Positions 37,085 through 45,398 of a DNA stretch of 64,000 nt are shown in pieces. The position numbers and the translations under genes are program-made. The stretch covers positions 1 through 64,000 of the forward strand of contig JACRLG010000016.1 in NCBI GenBank assembly GCA_016235345.1. Direction: 5' to 3'. Position 1 is the stretch's first letter. Each line of letters begins with the position of its first letter. Under the pieces are notes generated by a model, which saw only the letters and a program-made list of their open reading frames with translations, made no database searches and was not told the DNA's origin. Source of the DNA: Deltaproteobacteria bacterium. Its GTDB lineage: Bacteria; Desulfobacterota; Desulfobacteria; Desulfobacterales; Desulfatibacillaceae.

Positions 37085-38674
37085 ATGAGCACCAAAAGGC
37101 AGATAAACATAAACGACATCGGAAAAGCCACGGACCAGTTCCGCCATCTCGATCCTTCGACTCTAATGAAAATCGAGGGATACGACGACAACGTCTGGAC
37201 CCCCCTGAAGGCCGACGTGAAGGAGCGGTACGCCGCCATCCTGGACGACACCAGTATTCTTCCCATTCCCCGCCCCAAGACCAAGGAGGAGGAGGAGGCG
37301 CTTGTAAACAAGTTCATAGACGGCATGAGAAAGAGCTTCACCAAGGAAAACAACTGGACCTTCCTTGCCATGCTGGAAACTTCCATGGAGCACTGCGCCA
37401 AGTGCAACACCTGCTCCGAAGCCTGCCATCTCTACGAGGCCTCCGGCGAGGACGCCATGTACAGGCCGAATTTCAGGAGCGAGATATTCAGGCGCATCTA
37501 CAAGAAGTACGTGAAAAAGGAACCCTTCGCCAAGTGGCGTCATGGCGACATCGATCTCAACTGGCGCACCGTTGCCCGCCTTGGGGAACTCGCCTACCGG
37601 TGCAACCTGTGCCGCCGCTGCGCCCAGACCTGCCCCATAGGCGTGGACAACGCCCTTCTGGCGCGTGAAATTAGGAAAATCTTCTCCCAGGAAATGGGCA
37701 TCCAGTGCCCGGAACTGCACGAGAAAGGCTCCATGCTCCAGCTCAAGACCGGCTCATCCACCCAGATGACCGCCGAGGTGGTGAAGGACAACATGGAGTT
37801 CATCGACCAGGACTTCTCCGAGGAGTTCGGCTACGAGTTCCACACCCCCTGGGACGTGGAAGGGGCCGATATCCTTCTCATCCACAACGCGGGCGAAATA
37901 ATGGCCTGGCCCGAAAACATCGCGGCCTTTCACATGATCTTCAAGGCCGCCGGGCTTTCCTGGACCCTGTCCTCCGACATCACTGCGTATGATTCCATCA
38001 ACTACGGCACCTTCTACGACGACGTGCAGTTCGCCCGCACCGCCATTCTTCACGCATCCGCCGCCCAGAAGCTGGGAGTCAAGAAGATCATACTGGCCGA
38101 GTGCGGCCACGCCCACAAGGCCCTCACCGTGATCGCCGACAGGGTTCTGCCCGTGCCCCTCAAAATCCCGCGCGAGTCGTGCTTCCCGCTTCTTAGGGAC
38201 ATTGTTTTGAGCGGCAAGATCAAGTTCGACCCCACCCGGAACAATTTCCCGGTAACCCTTCACGACCCCTGCAACGTGACACGGCTCATGGGCATAATAA
38301 AGCCCCAGAGGGACATCATGAAGGCGCTTTGCCCCCAGTTCCGGGAAATGACCCCCCACGGCGTTCACAACTACTGCTGCGGCGGCGGATCGGGCTACGC
38401 CATCATGCACCGGAACAACATCCTCGACTGGCGCATGTTCATTGCCGGAAGAAAAAAGCTCGATCAGATTCTGAACGCCTTTTCCGACTGCCGGGGGCCG
38501 GAGCACCAGAAGTACGTGTGCGCTCCCTGCTCCAACTGCAAGGGCCAGATGCGCGACATGATCGGCCATTACGAGCTGATGGAAAAGGAATCCATGGCCT
38601 ACGGCGGAATAGTGGAGCTCATCGTGAACGCCATGGTGGATGTGAAGCCAGGGTTTATCAAGTGGGAAGAATAG
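37085..38674 (+). CDS. HdrD-like iron-sulfur subunit (TmcB-like)
   Basis: 529 residues. Two ferredoxin-type [4Fe-4S] motifs appear: HCAKCNTCSEACHLY and CNLCRRCAQTCPIGVDN. The C-terminal half carries two cysteine-rich CCG-type modules as in HdrD/DsrK/TmcB: HDPCNVTRLMG with HNYCCGGGSGYAIMH, and CAPCSNCKGQMRDM. Proteins of this type pass electrons between a periplasmic or cytoplasmic donor and the cytochrome b subunit. No multihaem cytochrome c (TmcA) is encoded in the window, so the redox partner is elsewhere or the complex is of a reduced type. GGAAGG precedes ATG 37085. The frame is open further upstream, but those codons overlap the TmcC-like gene. Confidence 0.85.
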   Translation: MSTKRQININDIGKATDQFRHLDPSTLMKIEGYDDNVWTPLKADVKERYAAILDDTSILPIPRPKTKEEEEALVNKFIDGMRKSFTKENNWTFLAMLETSMEHCAKCNTCSEACHLYEASGEDAMYRPNFRSEIFRRIYKKYVKKEPFAKWRHGDIDLNWRTVARLGELAYRCNLCRRCAQTCPIGVDNALLAREIRKIFSQEMGIQCPELHEKGSMLQLKTGSSTQMTAEVVKDNMEFIDQDFSEEFGYEFHTPWDVEGADILLIHNAGEIMAWPENIAAFHMIFKAAGLSWTLSSDITAYDSINYGTFYDDVQFARTAILHASAAQKLGVKKIILAECGHAHKALTVIADRVLPVPLKIPRESCFPLLRDIVLSGKIKFDPTRNNFPVTLHDPCNVTRLMGIIKPQRDIMKALCPQFREMTPHGVHNYCCGGGSGYAIMHRNNILDWRMFIAGRKKLDQILNAFSDCRGPEHQKYVCAPCSNCKGQMRDMIGHYELMEKESMAYGGIVELIVNAMVDVKPGFIKWEE

Positions 38675-38735
38675 GCTGACACGATTCGACATCAGAAAAC
38701 ATCCCGCGATTTATACGGGAAAAAGGAGGTCTCTC

Positions 38736-39263
38736 ATGGCGCGTGCATCGGAAAAGACCATACTGGTGGTGGACGACGAGCCGGACGTCCGCAACTTCCT
38801 GGCCACGTGCCTGGAGGACGCCGGTTTCAACGTGGAAACTGCAAAGGACGGCGTGGACGCCCTGGAAAAGGTGGCGGCTCACGTTCCCGATCTTATAACC
38901 CTCGACATGGTGATGCCCCGCCAGAGCGGAACCAGGGTGATGCGGGAGCTTCGGGCCAACGAGAAGACCGCACACGTGCCCGTCATCGTCATCACGGCCC
39001 ATGCCAAAGACGAGTTCGGCTCGGACGAGATAAAGGAGCTGAACGCGTTCGCGGCAAGGCTTCGGCCCAAGTACATGATGGAAAAACCCATAACGCCCCA
39101 GAAGCTCGTGAAGGCCATAGCCGACATCCTGGAAGTGGACCCGGACGAGGCGGACGAGGCCGGGCAGCCTTCAAGCCCCGATTCCGAGCTTCTTTCAAAG
39201 CTCATCTCCGGGGCCGACCCGGATACCTTGAACCGAATAAGGGCGCTTCTGGACAAAAAGTAG
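38736..39263 (+). CDS. Response regulator receiver with short C-terminal tail
   Basis: 175 residues. Receiver domain with ILVVDDEPDVRNFLATCLED, DLITLDMVMPRQSGTRVMRE, VPVIVITAHAKDEFGSDEIK and YMMEKPITPQKLVKAI. An acidic tail of about 45 residues (DPDEADEAGQPSSPDSELL) follows, ending in a helix. AAGGAGG precedes the ATG. It is the last gene before a strong terminator and so closes the redox operon. Confidence 0.9.
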   Translation: MARASEKTILVVDDEPDVRNFLATCLEDAGFNVETAKDGVDALEKVAAHVPDLITLDMVMPRQSGTRVMRELRANEKTAHVPVIVITAHAKDEFGSDEIKELNAFAARLRPKYMMEKPITPQKLVKAIADILEVDPDEADEAGQPSSPDSELLSKLISGADPDTLNRIRALLDKK

Positions 39264-39311
39264 CCGCGCCAGCCGCTTTTTAAAGGGGCGGCATGGCCTT
39301 TTCGGCCTCAC

Positions 39312-39347
39312 GGGGGAACCGGATTTTTTCGGTTCCCCTTTTTTTTC
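39312..39347 (+). terminator. Rho-independent terminator of the Tmc-like operon
   Basis: GGGGAACCG pairs with CGGTTCCCC around a short T-rich loop, followed by eight Ts. Confidence 0.85.
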
Positions 39348-39433
39348 CCGCTCCAAGATGGTATCATTGAGCCAAGTTCGTACTTGATGCGGCCCAGTCC
39401 CGTTTTACAGATATTGTAACGCCCAGGTGAAAC

Positions 39434-40654
39434 ATGCAAAATGAACGAACCTCCTCCCCCATGACCGATGATGACCTGAGAAAAAGGCTCACGGACCTTG
39501 AAGCCCGGCTGGAAAAAGCCCTGGTCCTTGAACCCGAACTGGAAAGGCTCAAGGCAGGGATGGCCGAATCGGCCAGGTACGGGGCCATGGGCAGCTTTGC
39601 CCGTGGGATCGTGCACGAGATCAACAACGTCCTGGGCATCATAATGGCCCTGGTGGAGCGCGGGCTTGCGGTCAACCCGCCGGGGACAACGGGACACGCC
39701 AATTATTCGAGGCTCATTGAGGCAGTGAAAAGAGCCACCGACCTTGTGAGCCAGATTCCGGCGTCGTACCGGAAATCCGAGGCCAATTCCCCGGTGGAGA
39801 TCGGCCTCATAGTCAAGGGGGCGTCCAGGTTCCTGGAGGGAAGCCTTCCCATCAACGTCAATCTCAACATGGACGTTTCGGCGGGTACGGGCGCGGTAAA
39901 GGCGGACCCCGGCGAAGTGCACAGGATACTGGTATATCTCGCTTCCATAGCGTCCCAGGCCCTGGACCGCACGGGCGGCGAGCTTTCCATAAGCCTTTTA
40001 CGGATCGGGGCCGAAAACGCCCCTTCCATGCTCCGGCTTTCGGCGGTGTGCAAAAGGGAGAGGCCCTCGCCGGATGCCGTTGACCTTGCCATGTTCGCCG
40101 ACCCGGACTTCAACCGCTACATAGGCTTCATAAGCGGCATTATGGCCGAGCACCTGGGCAGCAGCTCCGTTTACATGGAAAACGGGGAACTGGTCTTAAA
40201 CATGGACTTTCCGGGCATGGAGGAGGACCTGCGCAAGGCGGAGCCCGAAGCGCCACGGGACGCGTCCAAAGGAAGCGAACGGCTCCTTTTCGTCGAGGAC
40301 GAGGTGGTTCTGGCGGAACTATGGCAGGAGGTCCTGAAGGACATGGGCTACGATGTCACCGTCGCCCATTCGGGGCGGGAGGCCCTGGACATCTTCACCG
40401 CAGACCCGAACGGATTCGACTGCGTTCTCACCGACCGCACCATGCCAATCATGCCGGGCGAGCGGCTGGCCCGGGCCATTTCCAAGATAAGGCCGGAAAT
40501 CCCCATAATCATGTGCACCGGCCACAGCGGGCTAATGACCCCGGAAATGCTCGCCCAGAACCATCTGAAAGCCTGCCTTCAAAAGCCCCTGGGCTTCAAC
40601 GAGGTCGCTGAAACCCTTCGCAGGGTCATAGACGAGTCCAAGCGTGCCTCCTAA
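39434..40654 (+). CDS. Degenerate hybrid histidine kinase with C-terminal receiver
   Basis: 406 residues. A coiled coil (about 10-45) leads to a dimerisation helix with a proper H box, RGIVHEINNVLGIIMALVE (His61). The region that should be the ATPase (about 110-260) has the approximate length and secondary structure, but the N-box asparagines are missing (RILVYLASIASQAL) and there is no DxGxG motif. A remnant of the G2 helix survives (NRYIGFISGIMAEHLG). The C-terminal receiver (about 285-400) is intact: RLLFVEDEVVLAELWQE, CVLTDRTMPIMPGE, IIMCTGHSG and CLQKPLGFNE. Autophosphorylation is therefore doubtful; it may act as a phosphotransfer scaffold. It overlaps the next gene by 11 bp. Confidence 0.8.
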   Translation: MQNERTSSPMTDDDLRKRLTDLEARLEKALVLEPELERLKAGMAESARYGAMGSFARGIVHEINNVLGIIMALVERGLAVNPPGTTGHANYSRLIEAVKRATDLVSQIPASYRKSEANSPVEIGLIVKGASRFLEGSLPINVNLNMDVSAGTGAVKADPGEVHRILVYLASIASQALDRTGGELSISLLRIGAENAPSMLRLSAVCKRERPSPDAVDLAMFADPDFNRYIGFISGIMAEHLGSSSVYMENGELVLNMDFPGMEEDLRKAEPEAPRDASKGSERLLFVEDEVVLAELWQEVLKDMGYDVTVAHSGREALDIFTADPNGFDCVLTDRTMPIMPGERLARAISKIRPEIPIIMCTGHSGLMTPEMLAQNHLKACLQKPLGFNEVAETLRRVIDESKRAS

Positions 40655-41702
40655 ATCATCCCAACCGGAAAAACCGATCGGGCCGGAAAAGCGGAAAAGG
40701 CGCTTTTTTGCGCTTTTTTGCGTATGCGCCGCCATGGTCGCCGGATTCACGGTTTTCGAGATTGTCCTTCGTTATGGCGGGGTATCCGACTACGACAGGA
40801 ACCGGCCCTCCTGGAACCCGCCGGAAAGATTCCGCGAGATCGACAGGCGGATAAACGAGAAGAACCGCGAATTTTCGATGTCCAACCAGTTCGGCTTCAA
40901 CGACCGGGACAGAACCAAAAAAAAGCCCGAAGGAATCCGCTACAGGATAGCTGTTCTGGGCGATTCCTTCATCTGGGGCGACGGGGTTCCTTACGACGTC
41001 ATCTGGAGCCACAAGCTGGAAAAACTTATAACGGCGAAACGGCCCGATGTGGAGGTGCTGAGCTGGGGCAAGTGCGGCTGGTCCACCAAGGACGAGCTCA
41101 ATTTTTTAAAAGAGTACGGAATCGCTTTCGCCCCCGACCTTCTTATCGTGGGCTGGGTCAGCAACGACCCGGATGTGGGGGCTTTCCCGCAAAAGGACCT
41201 GAACCTCTCCCTTCCCTTCGCCCCCCTGCACCTTCTGTTTCCGGACACGGCCAACGCCCTGCAGGCAAGGACAGAAAGCATCCTTTCAAAGAGCCTGTTC
41301 AAGGGCTACGGTTACAGCTCATGGCAGGACAGGCTCTACACCCAGGAAAACCTGGCCCTTTACGACGTGGTTCTTGCTGAGTTCGCTCAGTTTTGCCGGG
41401 AAAAAAGCCTTCCGGTCCTTTTCGTTCTTACTCCCAACAATTACGCGGAGTACCACGGCGAACTTTTCGGAAAAGTGAAGCCGTTTTTCGGGAAAAACAA
41501 AATCAGGCACCTGGACCTGTTCCCGGCGGTGTGCGAAAAGCTGAAAGGCCGCCCCTTCAAGGAACTTACGGCCAATCCGGCCAACGGGCATCCCGGAGAC
41601 CCGGTCACCACGGTATATGCTGATGAAGTGTTCAAATTCGTTACCAAAGACCCTAAAATCTCGCGTCTTTTTCAGGCGCACATAAAGCCTTCGGCAAAAT
41701 GA
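40644..41702 (+). CDS. SGNH-hydrolase-like membrane-anchored protein, first of a pair
   Basis: 352 residues. A basic N-terminus and one membrane helix (FFALFCVCAAMVAGFTVFEI) place the rest outside the cytoplasm. SGNH/GDSL blocks are IAVLGDSFIWGDGV (nucleophile Ser), a glycine block near LSWGKCGWSTKDE, GWVSNDPDVG (Asn), and NGHPGDPV near the C-terminus for the His. The usual catalytic Asp before the His is an Asn-Pro segment here. Such proteins often act as O-acyl transferases or esterases on polysaccharides (family knowledge). The GTG start lies inside the end of the hybrid kinase gene. Confidence 0.7.
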   Translation: MPPKSSQPEKPIGPEKRKRRFFALFCVCAAMVAGFTVFEIVLRYGGVSDYDRNRPSWNPPERFREIDRRINEKNREFSMSNQFGFNDRDRTKKKPEGIRYRIAVLGDSFIWGDGVPYDVIWSHKLEKLITAKRPDVEVLSWGKCGWSTKDELNFLKEYGIAFAPDLLIVGWVSNDPDVGAFPQKDLNLSLPFAPLHLLFPDTANALQARTESILSKSLFKGYGYSSWQDRLYTQENLALYDVVLAEFAQFCREKSLPVLFVLTPNNYAEYHGELFGKVKPFFGKNKIRHLDLFPAVCEKLKGRPFKELTANPANGHPGDPVTTVYADEVFKFVTKDPKISRLFQAHIKPSAK

Positions 41703-43399
41703 TGAAACACATCCCGCGCAAAAAGCTCGCCATTAAAATCGCCGCAGTTGCCGGCGGGCTCATAATGGGCCTTGTGCTTTTCGAGGCATTTTTTCAACTT
41801 GCCGATCTGCTGAAGGGCAGCAAGCCGGACGTGGCAAGCGTTCTGCAGCAGCGGCCTGTGATCCATCCTTATCAGCCCTCGCCCTGGTATCATTCCTTTC
41901 CCTCCGCCAACGTGGCCATGCACACTGTTCTGGCCCCCTTCTCCGAGGATTCGGCCCATTACGGACAGCACAATTCACAGGGCTTCAGAAGCAGGGAATA
42001 CACCACGGCGCATCCGCCTGATACTTTCAGAATAGTTGCAGTGGGCGACTCCTTCACTTACGGATGGGGAGTAAAGGAGAACGAAACCTATACTGCGGCC
42101 CTTGAAAAAATCCTTACGGGAAAGTCCGGCAAAGGCATAAAGGCCGAGGTCATAAACCTTGGCATAGCCGGAAGCCGACCTGCCGACAACTTCGTGCGCC
42201 TGCTGGCCCACGGTGAGGCGCTTGCCCCGGACCTCTTAATATTCCAACTCCAGTTGAACGATCTGGAATATTCCCTGTTATTACCGTATATTGATTTCTT
42301 CGGGGGCTGGTTTTACGAGGCCGGACAGGCAAAGGGCCTCTTTTCCAGGCTGGAATTTGCCGTGAAAACCCTGAAAGTCTTGAAGAAGAGGGATATCAGG
42401 GACTTCACCTGCATGCTCCGGGATAGTGAAATGGCCAGGATGACTGAGCCTCATTCCTTCGAGTCCCGGCTTTATGGCGAAGTGCTGAAGTCTCTGGACG
42501 AATGGCGAAAAAGGACGGGTGTGCCGGTGCTTGTCGTGGCCTTTCCCATGTTGGACAGCGACAGGAACGGCTTAAATTTCAACAATTACACCAACATGGA
42601 AGGCCAGGCCGGGCTTAACCGGAAACTTTACAGAACACTGACCGAAGGGGCCATTGCAGTCGGCTTTCCCCTTTGCGACATGATGGAGATATACCGAAAA
42701 ACGGCCAGGGGGCGCTATCTGTCGGTTTCGGAAAGCGACAGCCACCCCAACCCCCTTGGCCACGAGCTTGCGGCCAGGGCCATTTATGAAGCCATCACCA
42801 CCAAAATCTTTCCAGACCGCCTGCCGGTTCCAAGGCCCAAGGGCCAGGGCTGGGAAGAGGAGGCCCCCCTGCGCGGCCTTGCGTCCAAAAGCTGGAAAGA
42901 TCATAGCGAAAACCTTGAGAAGCAGCTCGATCTATTTTCAGCCCTTGCCAGCATCCATCCCAAAGACCCCTGGACAAGGTTCCACCTGGCCTTTGTTCAC
43001 GAAAACCTGGGCCACGACGCAGAAAGCCGGAGGCTTTACGAATCCCTCGAAGCCCTGGCTCCGGGGCTCGCCATGCCCTGGTATCACGCGGGCCACCGGC
43101 TCTCAGGCTCCGGGCGCGAAATCTACATGAAAAAGGTGCTGAAAACCCTTCCCGACTACAGTTTCGCCTTAAAGGAGCTTGCGGAGATATACAGCCGCAC
43201 GGGCAGGCAGAAGGATGCATGCGCGGCTTACACGAGGCTGGCCCGGCACCCGCTTTTTCCGGATAATTTCAAAAACGCGGTTTTGCGATTGAAGGGGATG
43301 GGCTGTTTCGATGAAAACACGGTGAGGATGGAGCACTTCCAGGGCCTGGGCGATCTTGAGGGACCTGACGGGAAAATGCGGTTCGATACCCTGCCATAA
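41699..43399 (+). CDS. SGNH-hydrolase-like membrane protein with TPR-like tail
   Basis: 566 residues. N-terminal anchor (LAIKIAAVAGGLIMGLVLFE). SGNH blocks are RIVAVGDSFTYGWGVKE (Ser), INLGIAGSRPADN (Gly), FQLQLNDLEY (Asn) and ESDSHPNPLGHELAARAI (Asp/His pair), so the catalytic set is complete. About 400-545 contains TPR-like helices (SALASIHPKDPWTRFHLAFV, ALKELAEIYSRTGRQKDACA). The ATG overlaps the TGA of the preceding gene as ATGA, so translation is coupled. The two SGNH proteins probably work together on an extracytoplasmic glycan or lipid (inference). Confidence 0.78.
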   Translation: MMKHIPRKKLAIKIAAVAGGLIMGLVLFEAFFQLADLLKGSKPDVASVLQQRPVIHPYQPSPWYHSFPSANVAMHTVLAPFSEDSAHYGQHNSQGFRSREYTTAHPPDTFRIVAVGDSFTYGWGVKENETYTAALEKILTGKSGKGIKAEVINLGIAGSRPADNFVRLLAHGEALAPDLLIFQLQLNDLEYSLLLPYIDFFGGWFYEAGQAKGLFSRLEFAVKTLKVLKKRDIRDFTCMLRDSEMARMTEPHSFESRLYGEVLKSLDEWRKRTGVPVLVVAFPMLDSDRNGLNFNNYTNMEGQAGLNRKLYRTLTEGAIAVGFPLCDMMEIYRKTARGRYLSVSESDSHPNPLGHELAARAIYEAITTKIFPDRLPVPRPKGQGWEEEAPLRGLASKSWKDHSENLEKQLDLFSALASIHPKDPWTRFHLAFVHENLGHDAESRRLYESLEALAPGLAMPWYHAGHRLSGSGREIYMKKVLKTLPDYSFALKELAEIYSRTGRQKDACAAYTRLARHPLFPDNFKNAVLRLKGMGCFDENTVRMEHFQGLGDLEGPDGKMRFDTLP

Positions 43400-43500
43400 C
43401 TGATGCGGGCCTGGGAATCAAGGTGGAAAGCTTGAGCGCCTTGGGGAGCCAATCATCGGCCTCTCCGATGTGCATTTCAGAGCTTTCGCGCACTTAAATG

Positions 43501-43690
43501 CCTGTTGAAAAACTCGAACTGAACAGGCTGATGAAAAACGATGAGCCGCAAGGCGTGCGAAAAGCCAATGAGTCAAGCGTACCCGCCCAAGAAATCGCAG
43601 AGTTCTTGGGCTAAATCAGGATGTTCGTACGTGACGGAATTGGCTTTGAAGCGCGAACATTGCCGGATCGCGTTTTTCATCAGCCTGTTA
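43501..43690 (-). repeat. Palindromic 3'-end element, copy 6, interrupted by a hairpin insert
   Basis: Read from the minus strand it starts with the TAA stop of the DAG-kinase-like gene (TAACAGGCTGATGAAAAACG). The two halves match copies 4, 7 and 9, but the centre between the two GTAC motifs holds about 45 extra bases that contain a perfect hairpin (GCCCAAGAA and TTCTTGGGC). A second outer end (CCTGTTGAAAAACTCG) lies at 43501-43516. Confidence 0.75.
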
Positions 43691-44659
43691 AGGAACGATC
43701 ATCTCCACCTGTCCGATTATCCTGAAATCCAGAACGTTTTTTATGCTTACCGATTGTCCGGGTTTTTCGCCGTCAAGCTGGTAAAAGGTCTTGCCGTCCA
43801 GCACCACCTGGAGGCTGTCGGTCTGAAACTGGATCACGTTGGGGCACAGGACGTCCAGGGGGCAGCGGAAAAACCGCGTAAAATGCATGGACCACCATTC
43901 TGCGAGCTTCCTTATGATGGTGACCTCGAAAAAGCCGTCGCTCATGTCGGTTTTTGAGGATATGATGGCCCCGCCCGCGTAGATGCTGGTGTTGGTGATG
44001 AGGATTCCGTGGATGTCGGCTGGCACGTTGTAGACTTTGTAATTGCCCCTCTTGTCCGTATATTTCAACTGGAACGAAAAAGGGATGGTGTAAACGAGGT
44101 TTCGCACCGCAAGAAGCCCGTACAGGGCGTTATTCACCAGGATGCGCACTCCGGCGGCGGGCTTGAAGGCCCTGGGCCGCAACCTGTTGAAGGTATTGGA
44201 GGTGAGTGCGTCGTTTCCCGCCCCGAAATACCCTGCAAAAAGGCTGTCCCCGCTTACTTCCAGAACGTCCACCTTTTTGGTCTTTCCGCGCAGTATGACT
44301 CCAAGGGTCTCGTGCACCCCCTTCGTCTTGAGAATGGGAAACATCCCCAGGCTCCTGGCCAGGTCGTTCCCCACCCCGTAGGGGATTATCCCCAGCTTGG
44401 GCACGTTTTCCATGCGGGCCGCAGCCTGCATTATGCCGCCGAAGGTGCCGTCCCCGCCCACGCCCACCACGATCTCGTAGCCGGGGGCAAGCTCCTTCAC
44501 CTGGGAGGAAATTTCCGGGGAGGTGAACACGGTGTCGTACTGGTCGGGGCCCACCCCGGCTGCGCTTAAGGCGTTTCTTATGCGGGCTTCCAGAACCGGG
44601 CCGGGGCTCGATCCTGAAACGGGATTGATGAGGAAAAGTATCCGTTTCCTGGCGGTCAT
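43688..44659 (-). CDS. Diacylglycerol/sphingosine kinase-like lipid kinase (YegS/DgkB type)
   Basis: About 323 residues. The DAGK catalytic domain opens RILFLINPVSGSSPGPVLEA, with the nucleotide motif EIVVGVGGDGTFGGIMQAAA (GGDGT) and LGIIPYGVGNDLARSLGMF. The C-terminal beta-sandwich (LVYTIPFSFQLKYTDKRGNY, then GILITNTSIYAGGAIISSKT) completes the fold. Members phosphorylate diacylglycerol or related lipids at the membrane face. I chose ATG 44659, seven bases after AAGG; two further starts lie upstream. The stop codon is the end triplet of a palindromic element. Confidence 0.85.
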   Translation of the reverse strand: MTARKRILFLINPVSGSSPGPVLEARIRNALSAAGVGPDQYDTVFTSPEISSQVKELAPGYEIVVGVGGDGTFGGIMQAAARMENVPKLGIIPYGVGNDLARSLGMFPILKTKGVHETLGVILRGKTKKVDVLEVSGDSLFAGYFGAGNDALTSNTFNRLRPRAFKPAAGVRILVNNALYGLLAVRNLVYTIPFSFQLKYTDKRGNYKVYNVPADIHGILITNTSIYAGGAIISSKTDMSDGFFEVTIIRKLAEWWSMHFTRFFRCPLDVLCPNVIQFQTDSLQVVLDGKTFYQLDGEKPGQSVSIKNVLDFRIIGQVEMIVP

Positions 44660-44739
44660 CTTCATGCCTTTTTTCGATTTCGCCCAAAGAGGCCGCCCGA
44701 TGAATCTCAACGGCCAGCGCAAGCGATCGGACTTTTTGG

Positions 44740-45195
44740 TCAGCCCGGCTGGGGCGCGGGACGTTTTTCCATGATTATGCGCTGCGTGCCCTGGTCATCG
44801 GTTATGTAGGACACACCGTCGAGGCAATTTTCAATGATGTAGAGCCCGTAGCCGTGATCCTGGGGTTCCGGCGGAAGACTTGCCGGGGCGCTTTTCTGAG
44901 GGAAACCCTGGCCGTCGTGGGACAGTTCCACCACCACCCGGTCGGGCCAGGCCTCGGCCATGACGGAAAAACGCCTGTCCGAAAGGCCGCTGAAAGCATG
45001 GCGTATGACGTTGGCGGCGGCCTCGTTGACGGCAAGAATCAGGGCGTCCGCGCCGGTTTCGTCGTGCATGAAACCGGCTTCGGCCTCCCAGAACTTCCGC
45101 ACGAAAAACCTGAGGCGCGAAAGCTCGGAAAGCTTCGAGTTCAAATCCATTTGCGCCCGCCGGGGAACGCCTTGTCCGGTGATGTCATTCGCCAT
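44740..45195 (-). CDS. Anti-sigma-factor-like serine/threonine kinase (RsbW-type HATPase)
   Basis: 151 residues. A single GHKL ATPase domain with ILAVNEAAANVIRHAFSG (N box), VELSHDGQGFPQ (G1) and DHGYGLYIIENCLDGVSY (G2). RsbW-type proteins bind or phosphorylate anti-anti-sigma partners; no STAS-domain partner is encoded nearby. It lies 80 bp upstream of the DAG-kinase-like gene on the same strand. Confidence 0.85.
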   Translation of the reverse strand: MANDITGQGVPRRAQMDLNSKLSELSRLRFFVRKFWEAEAGFMHDETGADALILAVNEAAANVIRHAFSGLSDRRFSVMAEAWPDRVVVELSHDGQGFPQKSAPASLPPEPQDHGYGLYIIENCLDGVSYITDDQGTQRIIMEKRPAPQPG

Positions 45196-45230
45196 GGTGC
45201 CATTATAACAGAATGAGTTTCAATAATCCA

Positions 45231-45385
45231 TAACAGGCTGTCGAAAAACGCGATCCGCTGTGTTGTGCTTCAAAGCCAATTCCGTCACGTACGAAAAGTA
45301 CGCTTACTCATTGGCTTTTCGCACGCCTTGCGGCTCATCGTTTTTCATCAGCCTGTCAAATTTGAGTTTTTCAACGGGCTGCTAA
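45231..45385 (+). repeat. Palindromic element, copy 7
   Basis: It begins TAACAGGCTGTCGAAAAACG and has inner arms AAAGCCAAT/ATTGGCTTT and centre GTAC-GAAAA-GTAC. A second outer end (GTTTTTCAACGGGCTGCTAA) closes it at 45385, about 14 bp from the stop of the leftward ABC-F gene. This is the only copy whose consensus stop-proximal end does not coincide with a gene end. Confidence 0.75.
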
Positions 45386-45398
45386 CCACGTGAAAGGC

